The notes: generated by a model not told the origin, from the letters alone. A stretch of DNA of 64,000 nt from Baylisascaris procyonis (GCA_037389465.1 JAZARR010000093.1:620001-684000), one strand, 5' to 3'; positions 43,861-58,315 are shown, counted from the stretch's first letter. A program made the numbers and translations.

Positions 43861-46800
43861 GATCCTAAACGCACTCCAAATCTTTCGTTACTGAGATTTA
43901 ACGCTTATCGATGCATTTGAGATGTTGTATAGTCCAAATCTTAGTTTGAATTTCCTTTGAAAAAATCAATTTTCGGTTTTTTTAAATCAAAATTTCCCTT
44001 CATCGAATTTAAGTGCAGTTGAAAAATTTCACAGAATTAGTGGAGCATGTTGGTTTTTATAAAAATTAAATGTGATGCTTTTCGTTAATTACTTTCGATT
44101 TGACATTTGATGTGCACATTGTTCCCGGTCGGTATTTTGTTCATTTATCTATTTACATCTTTCTTTTCGCTTCTTTTAATTCATAACCTTTGTTAAAGAT
44201 ATTAAACGCATATTCCATCAATAATCTCGATTCACCAAGTTTTTAAAATTCTAAAATGTTTTATTTCATATCACAAAAACCTGGGCTCTTTCTTTTTCAT
44301 CGTTTATTTCCACCCTCTCCCTTGATTAGGCCGAACCCAGTTAGAAAAGTAAAATCAACACGAGAAACGAGGAGAGGAAAAGCTGCAATCGGTGATAAGA
44401 AGAACTTTGCTATATCCGACGATGTGATTGTCGTTTCGTACTGAGGTTGTTACCAAGTCTAGATGATCGGTTCAACTCCTTCATGCCTTCTTTCACGTTT
44501 ATAAAGACCGCCAAATTTCTTCCTCTCAGCAGACGCTATGAGTCGATAGGAGTATCATATCTCTTGCTAACCAACAGGAAAACATTTCAAAGAGAAATTC
44601 TATAAAAGAAAGGTTTACAGCTGTAGGACGAGAAGAGTAGAAAGTAAGAGTAAACTGCATAAGGGGAAGTACCTGCTGAGCGTTGCGTAGGATTGTACCG
44701 GTGAACAATCGCGACCCACAGGATACTTGGCTGTATTTCAAATTCATTCCATTCTAGCGAGTTGTTTGCACATCTTTACAGATCTGCTTTCTTTTATTCC
44801 TCTCGTACAGCTATGAATCTTTCATCGAATTTTCCCTCTTCCAAGTGTCGTCTTGTTGATCTGCTATTGACGTGACACTTTTCGAGAGCGACTGATGGTA
44901 TCCGTTCAGAAGAAAATTTTGCCGTTGTATATTCGTGTGGTTCGTGAAGAAAATTGAAAAGCGTTACCTGGAAAAAGTTTTTTATTAATAGCTGAGAGCT
45001 GTAAAATGCTACCACGCCATTTCTTTTTAAATAATATTCCCCGGGTTTCACTTGATACGAACGATAATCTCATCACTAATTTAGGATGCAATTTAATGAA
45101 GGTATTCGATGGAATGGGATTCATTTAAATGCAAACTGAGTTTCGATGGAAGTAGTGAAAAGCCTTAAGTTTCCGTAAATTTCACTACTACTACGCAGGT
45201 TTCAGCTATTTTTGATTTACCAGAAAGTGCTCTCTGTGGGACTTTCATGTTCAGATTAAACAGCTGTCTGAAAGTATTATTTTTGATTAATAAGGGTGAC
45301 TTTTTGCCGATTCTTAAGTCATAAATTGCAAGCATATGGTTACTATTTATTCCTGAAATATACCATTAGGTAAGTGAAGAATGATGTAGTAAAAGAAATT
45401 TGTTGTTGTATGCTCCGAGAATGATCGGGTTGATTCCGTGAACTTTGTGGCAGTACTTTATAGTTTGGTCTGTATAGTATCAACTACCGTTTGCTTTGTA
45501 GTTGTGCATCGCTATAAGATTGTCCACTTTTAGGAGAGGTTTGATGGAAAATGCTAGAATTGGCAACGTTTATTGCACGATAAGTTCTCTCTTTTTAATG
45601 AAGAATTTTTTTGAATTTTATTTGACTTATAAAAATTCATTGCTTTCTCTACAGAGAGAATGCACAGTTTTATCTCATCAGTTTTTAAAATAATTCTTAA
45701 TAAAGTTTGCATTTCGGTTGAAGTTTCTGTATTTCTTTTACCATCTATCGTTTCCGATGAAACGTGTACCTCCTGCCCTCATCTCTCTTTCTTAATCCAT
45801 CAGTCGTGAATCCTCGTTGCGCGAACATTTTGTATGTTTACACGTTTATCTTATTTAATGAATTTATTCACAGTTAAGAATTGGTTGGCATTGCATCGAT
45901 ATCTCGTTGTTCGATTAGACTCGTGAGACGGCAAGAGAATAGGTTGAGGAGAGGGTCATTGTTTTTATGGTCCCCATCATATTTTAGTCGTGAGTTTTAA
46001 ATATGTTCCGTCCTTTAAATGCGGGTTTCTTGTACACGAATTATGCCACTCAAAGTTTAAATGCGAGTTGACAGGTACATTCAATTGTAAATGAACCTTG
46101 GGAATTGTGGCTCTTCGACAACAAATCTCGAAGGGTGCAACTTTTCTGCCAACTGGGGAAATTTTGTTCACGTCATTATGATATGCCAAAGTGCACAATT
46201 CAGCGATAAGTTTTAGCTGCAGAATTAATAAATTCATACCAACTTTATGCTTATAGCATGATTTGCAGTTAACGTTTATGCGAGAAATGTTACAATTCGG
46301 TGATCACACAAATGGTGGTGGTATGCCGCATTTCTTTCGATTATCAAAAAGCATCGTAGTCGTTGTTGATTAGGATACAGTTAAACCGCACGGTTACGAC
46401 TTCTAGTTTCATGTCACTGCAGCAGTATCGTTCTGATCCCACACCACCAGCCACTGTTCATTAATAATGGTTTGTTCCACATTTCAGTTGTTCTAGTTTT
46501 TGTCAGTTTTGTTTATAAATGAAGAGGGAAGGTGAGAGGGAGGCTGAGATGAGCAGAGGAGGTACGAAGATAGGAAGATGAAAAAAAGAAGGATGGAGAC
46601 GAGTAAAACTTGCAGATCCACAAGAAATAATTGTGGCTTATGTTCTCGAATTTTCGGCGTTCTCTGTTGTTGAGCGGCTGGCACTAAGGAATGAATTGTG
46701 CAGTTGTCCCGTTCTAAGTAACAGCTGCCCGACTCAAGTGTGATATGGATGTTTTTTTTTTTTGAAGAGAATGCTGCATTGACGTATATATCGTTCGTTG

Positions 46801-47279
46801 TGTTGACGTTAATTTTAGAAAAACGTTAAGTGCAGACGAGTGATTAAAATAACTCGTCAAATCTAAAGTTTTTATCTATTTTGAGAGAAGTGGGCAGGTG
46901 CGAGGGGAAGGGGTGCGTATATAGCAAGAAAAGGTGAGTGATCCATAGTGGCCACATCCCCACCTTTCCATATTTCTACACTGCTGATTGCCGTTTCTAA
47001 AGAAGTTACGTACGGTTTACGATGTGCGGCATACTGTTCCTCTTAGCAGCTATTAAATTCGATGATTTTACAAATATTTTGTACGTACGATGAATTTGGT
47101 TGAAAGTGCTTTCAATTCGAGAAGTGTCAAAATATGTTGTGTTTGTAATGCTTGGAAGAGTGGTAAATAACTAGCAGGTAAATGAGCGATATTTTGATAT
47201 CCCATTCACCTGTTCAGACAGTTTTGCAACTTTCACGGTAAAATATTTCTATGATGGAACCGATGTTAGAGGGGGATGC

Positions 47280-47670
47280 ATACAGGTTTTTGCCCCTTTT
47301 CAAAGTTGGTGATAAATGGTATAAGAGATCACGTTGTGACGCAAAACATATTGTGATTGATGGGTGTAATCTCACCAAATTCCATCACTGTAGCTTCTGT
47401 TGCTTCCGACTTGGAACTGTCAGGGGAACAGGCAGACAAACACGCTTATACATACAAACAGACTTGACCGCTTCGTAATGCACGTTTGCAAAACAAATGT
47501 GCAAAAGCGCTTAAAAACGAGTCATGTTTAGAAGGTTTGCACGCACGGTCGGTCGGTTAAATTAAAATGTGTGCATATTTTATTGTTTGTGAAATGTGGG
47601 TTAGTCTTATGATTGGAATGCAAAAAGCGCATATCGTACCGGCTCTTCTGGCACTCTATTTCTTTATTTT
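47280..47670. repeat. dispersed repeat, inverted P module plus C module
   Basis: On the minus strand a P module (TTTGTCTGCCTGTTCCCC, then GATGGAATTTGGTGAGATTA and CACCC) runs from about 47450 to 47355. On the plus strand 47470-47560 matches 10590-10690, and a C module with AAAAAGCGCATATCGTACC starts at 47619. The modules therefore occur in both relative orientations. Confidence 0.6.
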
Positions 47671-49310
47671 CAATTGGGGCGTCATAAACAGCAAGCAAGC
47701 AATACGACTTATAAAATTTGGAAGCGAAATGAGCGAAGAAGATTTCGAATATATCAGTGTTACATGAGATTTCCCATCATGAAGTTAACGGAAATGTCAA
47801 TAAGTTTAAATCACCTTGGCGGAAGCCGTCTGGCCCAAACTGGATGCATTTTGAATATCGTTTGATATTTTAGAGCTAAGTTTATGATTTTAAAAACAAA
47901 TTTGGCAGTGAATATTATTCTCTCTTATATTCTTGGTGCAATTTCAAGTAATAACTGCTTCAAAGGCAACTTGTATTGATCGGTCGTTCAAGTATTTATT
48001 GATGCTGTTGATACATTTGAATTTAGAGTGCAAAAAATAAGGGATCAATTTCGGTAGCCAATTTCTTAACGTTTTTCAACCAAATCTGTGAGTTCAGTGG
48101 CCCTATGCCAAATTTATGGATTGATGTGGAATAGCGATCGAGTGTGTTCGACCAGTCGGACAACAGTGATTATCGTCTTGAATCATAAATCTGTAGTGTA
48201 ACTAATGGCTGATGGTGTTAGATACTGATTTAGATAAAAAACATTGAAAACGTTTTGGCATTTTACATCGACGTTTTTATTGCAATCGTAGGTGATATTA
48301 TATGGTGTGGATATTCTGGATTGAGTTTTCTTAAATTGAGATGAATTCTTTGAATTTTTTTAATAATCAAAATTGATTTGTAGAAATATAGTGAAAATAG
48401 AAGGTGAAACAAGAATTTTTTTTAAACAAACCAACTATCTGAAAATGGTAATTGTAGACATTGTTCGCAGCAGTGTTTTCTTGTCTCGCAAATTCCTAAT
48501 CATTCAAAACCCAAAACTGTCAGGAAAAGTCGGGATTTGAATATCGTTACGCAGACTTGCACTTCTGTTGATTAGAACTTGGTGATTCCAGTTGTCTATA
48601 GAAATCGATTTTTTACAATGAGTTGCATAATTTTTTCGTTATAGACCATTTTTTGAAAATTTTCTCCCGATTTTCTGAGGGTATAGGATAACTGGCCACC
48701 AACATAGAGACAGGAGGAGCTGGTACCGCTGCAAGCTGTTGCAACCGCTGAACTCATCGGGACGTGAGGGAGGATGAGGAATAGTTAGGTTCGTGAACTA
48801 CCTTTGTTTCTTTCTTCTGAACCTCGTTCGAATTCAGAAGATCTTTCTTTCTTTTTGAAACTAACGAACAAAGAGTATGTAGTGTTTAGAGCTTATTTAT
48901 CGGTTTGCATAGGTATGCAACTTAATTGAATACCTTTGCAATGGTCTTCTGCTCTTTGGACCCTTTTTTCAAGACATCGTCATAGTGCGTACGCACATGA
49001 AATGAACTTTTATTATTCGTTAGTGAATAGGTTATTTTTTAAAGTGATGAGATGAATTGCTTCTCTTTTTATTTTATGCTATTTGATACCACAAATCGTT
49101 GGTTGATTGCTTCGTTTATCACACCGGGAATGCGCTAATATTTGACGGTCTCTCCACCACAATCATTGCAGAATTCTGAAGGTCGTTTTTTTGTGCGAAC
49201 CCTTCGATGCCGTAATGATGTGTACATATACTTTGAATGGGAGTTGGTGGGATTGCGTGGCTGAAGCACTAGTTTCTTGTCTCTTTGTGTCCTCTTTTAA
49301 GCTCGTTATT

Positions 49311-49353
49311 GTCTTTCTCTCTCTGTCTCTTTCTCTCTCTCCCTCTCTCCCTG
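49311..49353 (+). repeat. CT-rich simple repeat
   Basis: A pyrimidine run built from CTCTCTCT and CCCTCTCTCC. Confidence 0.9.
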
Positions 49354-49577
49354 TCACTGTCGTTCGATGATGCAAAGGCATTATTACCTCGTGACACATT
49401 AGCTGTCACGTTCTCCGATATTTGTTGTTTATTTCATGTCGCAATCCTTTTGCACCTCGCATCGGGTTGATGTTGTTTTCGTTGTTTAGTGGTAAAGTTC
49501 GAAGGGTTTAATTTACTGAATCGTTGAATGCAGCAGTCTTGTAGTGGAAATCCTGTTCCCTTCCTTGCAGTGGTGGA

Positions 49578-49600
49578 GGGCGGGGGGAGGGGGGAGGGGG
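49578..49600 (+). repeat. G-quadruplex-type tract
   Basis: Four runs, GGG, six G, six G and five G, separated by single bases. It is the best G-quadruplex candidate in the window. Confidence 0.88.
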
Positions 49601-52600
49601 AGGAGGTCTATGCACTTCTTACCGTTTAATGATGAGCATCACCAAGTGCACTCCATCGGTTACTTATTATGGTGCATTCGAACCTTTATTTCACTTTTTT
49701 TTTGTTTTTTTTTTTTTAATATTGGCGCAGATGGCATGCTAATTTGCAAGAGCGCTTACTGTATTTAACTGTTGCTGGCGTGCTTTCCCAGTTATTTGCA
49801 ATTACGAACTGCAATGTGAAATATTGTAATTATTTTTATTCTTTTCGTTTATCATTCCTCGATGTATATATATTCGGTGGTCGATCATTAGAGTGACTGT
49901 TTCGTGTCGTTAGTGATTTTGCAGTACAATTTTGGCATAATTTTAGCTCAAAACAGCATTTTCACTGCAGAATAAAAGCGAGAAGAAAGTTCGACCTTTT
50001 ATATACTCTTGAGAATATTTCTTGCATTGTTTTCTTAGCTTTTATGATTGGCTGATTTCTATGTTCCTATGACTTGGAGGGCGAGGGGAAGGGGAGGAAG
50101 AGCTTTAACAATTCGAAAAGGTGAGCCATATGAATTAAGTACTCGTTTTATCCGTGTTTTTGCATCCCAATTTTTTCTAAACGACTTTTGATCGTTTCCT
50201 CAGCCCCCTCCCCTCCCCCTACCGAGAAAACACTTCCTATTTTTCCGTGGCATCTCAAGAATACTTGTACAATCTTACCCAGCTTGCAAAACTCGGTTGT
50301 TCTTATTCCTCACAGCAGATTTCTGCATTTCTTCATCAGGTTTCTCTTTAAAATATTTTGGCTTTGCCTTGCTCCTCTAATCTTCAGAATTTGACCTCTA
50401 TTTTATTCTCATTTCCTACAAGCTCCATTCATCTTGCTCACATTCCATTTCAACAATCTTCGCCCTGCTAGTCTTAAAAATTTCAGCTCATATTGTCCGC
50501 CTCCAGAAATTGCACTCTTCTATTGACCTCTGACACCTTCGTCTCTCTCCATTTCCTTTATGTTTAATATCTTCGGTTCACCTTGTTCATCGAATTCAAA
50601 CTTAGTTTTTCAACAGTTTCATTCGCTTCTCAAAAATGAAACTTGCTTGACACATTATATCGCAGTTTTCAGCTCACATTTTTCTCTCGTCTTATTCAAA
50701 TAGGCTCTCTGCTTTGAAAAGTTTTGACTTAGTTACGTTTACGTAAGAAGCTTTTGGCTGTCTTTGCGAAATACGAAAGTGTTGGAAGGGTGGGGGTGGG
50801 GTTGGGGAGAGTTGGCTGAAAGTAGCGATGATTGGCGGTCTTAGGTAACTGTCAGAGAGGGGAACCAGAAGGTCCTTCAAAGGCGTATCAACATTTACTC
50901 TAGAATTGTTCCCCGCCGGCAAAAATTTTACCCCTTATCTGTTATCATTGAACAGCACAGACAGTAAAAGTTAAGGATCTGTGAAGTTTGCCCAACCTAG
51001 AGCCTGAGGTAAGTCGAACGAACTCTTCAGCGGGTTTTGAGCGTTATCTCAACATAGTGAGGCAAGAAGACGGCCGTGCGTAACAGCCCTGCTTAAAATA
51101 AACTTGGAACAGAGAATGGCAGCGAGATGTCATGTGACGTATGCTGAAATCGAAGATCACACTTATTTGCATGATGAAGGGCGACACAAATTTAGGGCTG
51201 TAATGGACAGCCACCAAAGAGCTGCCAATGTTCAGTTTGGCTCCTTGTTCGCGGTCTTGTTATCGCTTCATCCGTTGAAATTTGCACCGTCATCTTGAGC
51301 TGTTCAATGATCGTTCATCTTGCGGCTGCTTGAATTTTTATGTGCTTGAAAATTTGTGAATATTTATATTGCTTAATATTTAACATTAGCTCTTTATATG
51401 AGTGCACGTATGCCAACTCGTTTTTAAGTCCTTGCATGGGGCAGCTCATCACTTTCTTCTTGATGTTATTAATAAGACCTCATAGGCTTCTCTATAACTC
51501 TTGTGCTCGTTCATTATGAGTCTTTTTTCAGGTTTGGAATTTGCTGCAATCTCTATTATCGTCTTGCAACCTTCTTTCCTCACGCATCATCGTAATTGAA
51601 ATCGGCACTTCATTCATCCGATATCCCTCATGAATCCTCAACCCTCAGCCTCATCGTCTTCAGTAACGACTTTATAGAGAAAATTGAATTCGGTTGGAAT
51701 GTGAGCACCTTCAAGGGCAGTCTCATCCCTTAAACGCATCATTCACTTATGCAGATTCTTTTGATTTCCACTCAAACCTCTTAATCACTTCAATTTGATG
51801 GGTTTTCTTCCCACAGCATCTGAATTGCTAATCTATTTCTTTTCATATTCCCTAAACATGACTGTGATGGAATTATTCGTATCTCACGATTTCCTTTCAA
51901 GTTATCATTCTTTGGTTGTGGTTGTGTCCTCAGATACGGTTTCCTTTCCTCATGCAGTTTCTTATTGCTGAGGACATTAAATAGTTTTCTGAGAGTAATG
52001 TGTGTTGTGTTGTTGAAAGCTTTTATGATTGATGCAAACAGTGTGACATTCGCTTCGTTTACATTGTTTTACAATATGTTGTGGTAGAATTTATTTCACT
52101 AAATTAAATTTTCTGAGGGTGAATTTATTTCACTCGTTTACAGATTTACAAGGAATAGAGTCTGTTTATTTGCAGATTTGCTTCAGTTTTATGCATATTA
52201 AAATGTGCCCACCGAAGCGTTACTCATTGTTTTTTTTTCGTCATTAATTGACGCAATTTTCCGTAGGAGGTGCAAATATCAGTTGTTCGCGACAGCCTTA
52301 TTGCTATCTTTTGATAGTTGATGAACAGCTCTTTGAGAAATGGATATTCGCAGGGAATATTATTTGGTATTTGAATACTCGAGCATTCCTTAATGGGGAT
52401 ATTGTTCCCCCCTCCCCTGTTAACTGCCCCACGGATGTCCTTCTCCGTTGCTATGCCTTCGGGGACGTTGAATGTAGCGATGTTGAACCGTTACCTTTGT
52501 AAGCTCGGCCTGTTTAAGCGTATCTACCAACTATTCTTGGAAGACTCTCTACAGACTTATCGCGACATTAAATCGACCCGCTATATTTTCTAGACTGAGT

Positions 52601-53346
52601 TTTCTACGGTCTTTGAAGAACTACGGGTGTCTTTCCAAGCAAGATCTTCAGATAAATAAATTGCACATGAAATTGGATAATACCGTTTCCTCTTCATTCT
52701 ATTGAAATTTTGAGTTGAGATTAAAGAGGACAGCTTTTTATTTGATCATAAAATGACGCTATTGACAGATAGGAAAGCGACGAATTTTGGTTGGTAGAAC
52801 AAATAAATAATGGAGTTATAAAAGGGCGACCAACTTTGAAGTCACTCTTCGGCATGAAAAGCACATCCCACTTGGTATGCCTTGTAGGGAACTGCTCGAA
52901 CCAGACATCGTTTCACTGGCGGGGCGAAGAGTGTTTCCAAAAATATCAGCTGTCACATCTTTCATTTAATTGACAACAGGAAGTGAAGTGAAATTTCAGT
53001 GCTTCACATCTGCGATTTTCATTTTACTTTTAGTAATGTTGATCGCCGCAATCCCCTTCCTTCACCTTTCCCAAAGAAAGGTTTTCAGCGACATACGGTA
53101 ATAACAGTAATGCCTTATAACATTAATACTCATGTGCCCCATACGCAAACAACAGTGCAAATAAAAAAGAACTAATCAAAAGTGTTGTATAGTCGGCTGT
53201 GAATACCTAGCAGTAAAAATCATCAAGTCTTTAGTAATGGGGGTAATGGAGGCAGCAAGTTTTGGTACAAAGAATTCCAGTCGTGTCATCACGGTCTAAA
53301 AATAAACGTCACATTGATTCTCCCATCCTTCACTCTCCTCCCCCAA

Positions 53347-53392
53347 GTAGAAATAGGTGACCTGAGGAGGGCCTCAGGCCACCTATTTCTAC
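53347..53392. repeat. near-perfect hairpin (21-bp arms)
   Basis: Arms 53347-53367 and 53372-53392 are complementary at 20 of 21 positions (one A opposite C) around the four-base loop AGGG. The arms are GTAGAAATAGG-TGACCTGAGG-type. Complementarity stops sharply at both outer ends. Confidence 0.9.
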
Positions 53393-56300
53393 CTGAATCC
53401 TCCCTGCACAATGCTCTTTTGCACTTCAACAAATTATTTTCAGATTCAACCAGTGTAATAATTATTTTTGTATTGCGTTTTCAAATTTCAAATATTGCAT
53501 CACAATAAATCTCGCACCAGTCACACCGCTCCGATGAAAAAATTTTGCAAGCGTGCCGTTTTTCGACTTCCTACGCTTTACTGAGAAATCATGTTCCGAT
53601 GGAAAGATGGCAATCGATAAGTGGCCGGAACATACCAAAATTCAATCTGGACCGAGTGTGATTCACAAATATCGATCGGTTTCTGTCTAAAGTTATTCGA
53701 TAAAACCGAATTTCGGTTGCAACCGACTTTCAAAAGTGTTGACCGAAAGCATTCGGGGAAAACCAAAATTTGGGATGAAGTTCCAGCTACCCAGCGGGTT
53801 AGTTCGATGGCTTCACCTCACTAATTGGAGATGCGGCAGTGCTATCGCTGCAATCATTTTTTTAATGTGAAATATTTTCGCATTATCGCGCCTATTAAGA
53901 TAGTATAAAAATCAGCTCAAAGAGAAACATAAACTGATGTTTTGAGCTTAGTATAGAAATTTCTGATCTTCGATCTTCTATCTAGAGAAATGCACGTTCG
54001 ATATGGCTGATGCTAAAACACTGCAATTTGCATTCATTGATTTTTTGTTACGGTTTTTGTTTGCAAATAGCGAGAGTATTAATTTTTTTGCCCCCTTCTC
54101 TCTTCCATTAAAAAAGAAATTTTGGCCATTCACATGCTTATCGATGAATTTGTTCACCAACGTTCATATTATCATCCCATCTCGCCTCATATATTTCCCA
54201 TTATTTATGCACATAGATTCATTTCATTGACGTTCGTCGCTAATTCAATCAATATCTATACTCATCTAAGTGCGTGGATGTAAACGAAGGGAACGGAACA
54301 AATAGATATTTGCATATGAATGGGATGCTTAATGAGGTAGGTATTTGCAAACGAACGCACTGCATAGTGAGTGTTTTTCATTGATAATTTTTACAGTTGT
54401 GTATCTTTCATCCAGCCAATTTTTTGTGTTGACAGATGATGGTGCGATGATGTCATGTGTTGTGGGCGGGGAAGAAAATCGTATCTTTCAATGGTTTCGT
54501 GTGCGCCATTGAAGTGATCGTTTATGAGTGCCGATATTGATTACTTTTATTTTTTAGCATTTTTATTGTTTATTATATTTTTTGTACCTTACTGAATCAG
54601 TTAACTTAGAGTGTTTTCAATTATAATGTTTTTTGAAGATGCAAAATCACGAATTGAAACTTCTGATGCTGTGATAATAATTGCTGTGAAATGTTGAAAT
54701 GTTTAAGAACCCAATTTTAAAGTGATCGCATTTTTTCATGTGAGCGGAGTGTTTATTCATAGTATGATGCAGTAATGCTCCAAACGATTTCGCAGTTTCT
54801 TCCAAGTATTCATTTTTCGAATATTCCCAAATAAACATAACTAAACTCAACTTTGATCTTAAAAAAAAAGAAATAACGAGGCGAATTCTATTCTATTCTA
54901 CTATTTAAAAAATGTTCTGCTAATACTCTTAAAAACAATTCTATTAAAAAACAATGTTCAACAAATCTGTGATGTTATATGCGAAAATTTTTGTGTCGCT
55001 AAATTGATGAGATAAGAAATTGTTTATTTCTTATTGCGAAGTGGAGTAGTATTTGCATATTTTCACTTTCCTTTATGGATGTTTTTCCATTGAATATTAT
55101 TTATACCGTATCCGATAGCTAAAACGACTGGCGAATGGATTCGATTAGTAGAGTTGTTGAAATTTTATTGGGATATTACAGAAATTTTTCCACTGAGTGA
55201 TGAAATTTTAATTTTTTATTTCATCTATTTCTTCATCCGTTACATATTTCATGTGCATTTTCACACATTCATTTTTTTATTTTTTTTCTTTTTCATAAAC
55301 AAAAAATTTTCATCCCGTTAGCTCTGTTTTGAGTTGTTCAGGCTAAAGCTTGCTTCCACTTCCAACATTTGAGCAAGTAATGTACTATGTAGAGAGAATG
55401 ACAACAGTTATAATGCACATGCGCTGTAGTAATATAAAAACATAAGGCAAGGGGAAGGAAACTGAATAAATAAGGATTACCTGTGATGAATAATACAGGT
55501 GTTGCATTTTTTATAAGCTCGAAGCTGGCAGTGTTACGTATTGTCACCGGTCGTATTGCTACAACAGCAACGATGCCACCAATTTGTAGAATTAGTAGTT
55601 TTTTTTTTTTTAATTTGATAGTATTTTATTGATGTGTTTAATATGTGCCTATGTATGTCATTATGCAACATTTGTTTCATGCATCCCTTTTTCTCGTTTG
55701 AGTATCGATCGTTGTTTGGACATTGCTGCATTATTTGGATTGAAGTCGTTTCTGAACAATTGCACACCACATTGAAATTACCAACAATTCAATTCTTTGA
55801 GAGGGGGTTCATTTTATTTTTTTACTGTATCTCTATGATGAGCACAACACCAATGCTTCAGACTAATGTGTTTTTATACGCTTATATGATTGCTGCGACT
55901 TCCTCCCCTCTTTTCCTCTCTCTTTTTCAAATCGCTAACAAAGGCACTAAATTATAAATGTTCCATTAATAGGTTGGTGATGATAGGTTTGCACACAGAC
56001 TCACCAAGCTATGTCTATCAGCAAAGCGAGGCCAGAGTGGAAGATAGCAAGAGATGAATTAGAAGAGCATCGTCAACAAGCATCTCCCAAACGGGTCGTG
56101 ATATCTTCTTGCCAAAACAAGAGAACTGATCAGTAGCACACGGCACAGTGTGCATCCGATGTTGACAATTGAGGTGTTGATTTGAGTGAAAGAAGCTAAT
56201 ATAAAATATACTCGCAATCGAGAGGTCACTCAACAGGGCAGTCAACGAAGAACAAAAATCAGCAGCAATCAGGCAGGATGCTGAATAAGAAGTTCTGTAC

Positions 56301-57984
56301 AAGTGTTGAATTATTGTACAAGTGCTATCTGATACGCATTTAATGTTTTATTGCTCTTTGAGGAATATAACAGCTATGATGTTTTAAAACATAGTACAGA
56401 TGCGCTGTCTAGTGCTGACGGATGAATCGTTTAACAGGCCGTTACATAAAGTCATCATGATTAACTCACCGATCGGCGCATTTGTCGTGACGGTTTTTTT
56501 GTGTTGGAAGAGGTTTCGTTCGTTTTATCACATATATTGTAGACGGCGCAGTAACGTACTTTTTATCTATGCTTCAGGTGCATTTCAGTGCTTCATTGTT
56601 TGTTACTTACAATGTTGAAGTTTTTGCAATTCCCACGTTAGCTGGATTGATTACAGCTGGACTCAGTTGTTGATCAGTAACATTGAATTCGGGGTTTACT
56701 GTAGTGCAACTTACTGGTTTTCATCAGTGCTGGTCAGTCTCGTCAATCTTCAAATTCACTTGGCGTGTGGACAATGGTCAGATTGCAGGAAGCTGACCAA
56801 CAACTTTTTCCGGCAGAGAAAGTGGTTTGTTATAAGACAAGTTGGCCAAATAACGAGTCTCAGTGAGGCGAGAGGAGCAACATGCATTAGCTTTCCACAG
56901 TTGCTGACTCTTGGAGTCCGCATTGGGCCAGCTGTTGCCACAATTCGACCATCATCTGAGTGTGTCTGCACGCAAAAACACAACTGTGCTCGTTCTTCGA
57001 CTGGAGTGCAGTTGCGTATGGGTATGTTGTATAGGTTGACGTACTCCACTAGTGGCCGGACTTGTTGATGAAATGATACGAGCTTAATTGTTGTGCCAGT
57101 TACCTGCCTATCTCCCCTGCCCCCATTCCCACTATCCTGATGAGCTATTAAAATTGATCGTGTTTGTAACGTGTAATTGATCTGTAACGTGTTAACGATG
57201 TTGCGCATTAGTGCATTGATGGTTTGTGCTTAATGAATGTTCTATAAATTGTGAGATTATTGTTTTGCATAGAGGTTTATTGGCCAGTAAAAAGAAAAAG
57301 ATCGATTTGAGGGGAATTTAGGAATTCGATTTCAATAATACATTTAGAAGGACTCTTTTCAGGTGGATACAATATTCAGCGTGCCGAATATGCTCTAGTG
57401 GTGAATAAGGCACGCGCACATTCAGCCTAAAATATTGCTCGCACCAACACTGGCCCTCTTGGCTTTGATGTGGCTCTTGCACAACGCTCCTCATCGTTCT
57501 TCACTCTTTTCGACACTCATCAGGCCTGAGTTGGCCCCCACTTAAATCACTCAAAGGTGCCTTCCCCTTCTGAATGCCCCGTCAAGAAAAGGTGCGTTTC
57601 TAATTGCTTATGGTTTTCGAGTTCTTTTTGATTGGTTGGGGAGGATGAGTTGAGATGGTAATCACCAGCCATTCGGAATTTTAGATTTGTTGAGAAATAT
57701 CGAGTATAGTTAGAGGAAGGAAAAAGGAAGCCTGGCAGAGGTAGAGAAAGGCAAATAATATTGTGGAGTGATCGCACCCCCTCTTTCCCCATCCTCCCCT
57801 CGCAGCCATCCGTGTATTTGAATCTGACGTTTGAGTACTATGTTCTCCAGGCGGCTAATTGTTGTTGCATTTGTGCGGATGAAACATTTTTTATGTGAAG
57901 GGATTTAAGATTCTGTTTGCATCCTTCTATCCTTATTTCTGTCCTGTAGGAACACCACTGCTGCACCTTGTCTGTGGCTATGCA

Positions 57985-58315
57985 TGTGTCTGTCTGCATG
58001 TCCGACAGCTTCAGCAAGGAAACCTACGAACCTGCAGTTACGAAATTTAGTGAGTTTAATCCACGCCACAGAGCTAGCTGTAAGCATTTAAATTTTTCTT
58101 ATGTACTTCATTCGCAATTGAAATCTTCAGAAGAGCTCTAAGCATTTAAAAATGCAAGAAATTTGCATACATTTTACACTGTTCGGTTCTTCATCTTACA
58201 GCTAAAAACCATTTGTCACGAAGAAACAAATTTGCGAAACATACTGATTTAACGGGTAAAATGTTGAAGCACATATCGTGCCAATCTCTTTGACATTTGT
58301 CTTTGTTTGTTTATT
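57985..58315 (+). repeat. dispersed repeat, two-module copy III
   Basis: The P module (TGTGTCTGTCTGCATGTCC, then TACGAAATTTAGTGAGTTTA and ATCCAC) is followed about 279 bases after its start by the C module AAGCACATATCGTGCC and TTTGTCTTTGTTTGTTTATT. It ends about 60 bases before the first carrier exon found. Confidence 0.65.

Noticed and set aside
54333..54340. TGAGGTAG, the let-7 family seed
   Set aside because: No complementary arm is present within 100 bases on either side, so no precursor can form.
57406..57416. TAAGGCACGCG, identical to the first 11 bases of miR-124
   Set aside because: The remaining bases do not match miR-124, and the flanks form only a 7-bp stem, not a pre-microRNA hairpin.
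58202..58255. Candidate N-terminal exon of the carrier (CATCTTACAG acceptor, GG|GTAAAA donor)
   Set aside because: The only open frame ends in phase 1 at the donor, but the next carrier exon needs phase 0. It also lies in a dispersed repeat copy.
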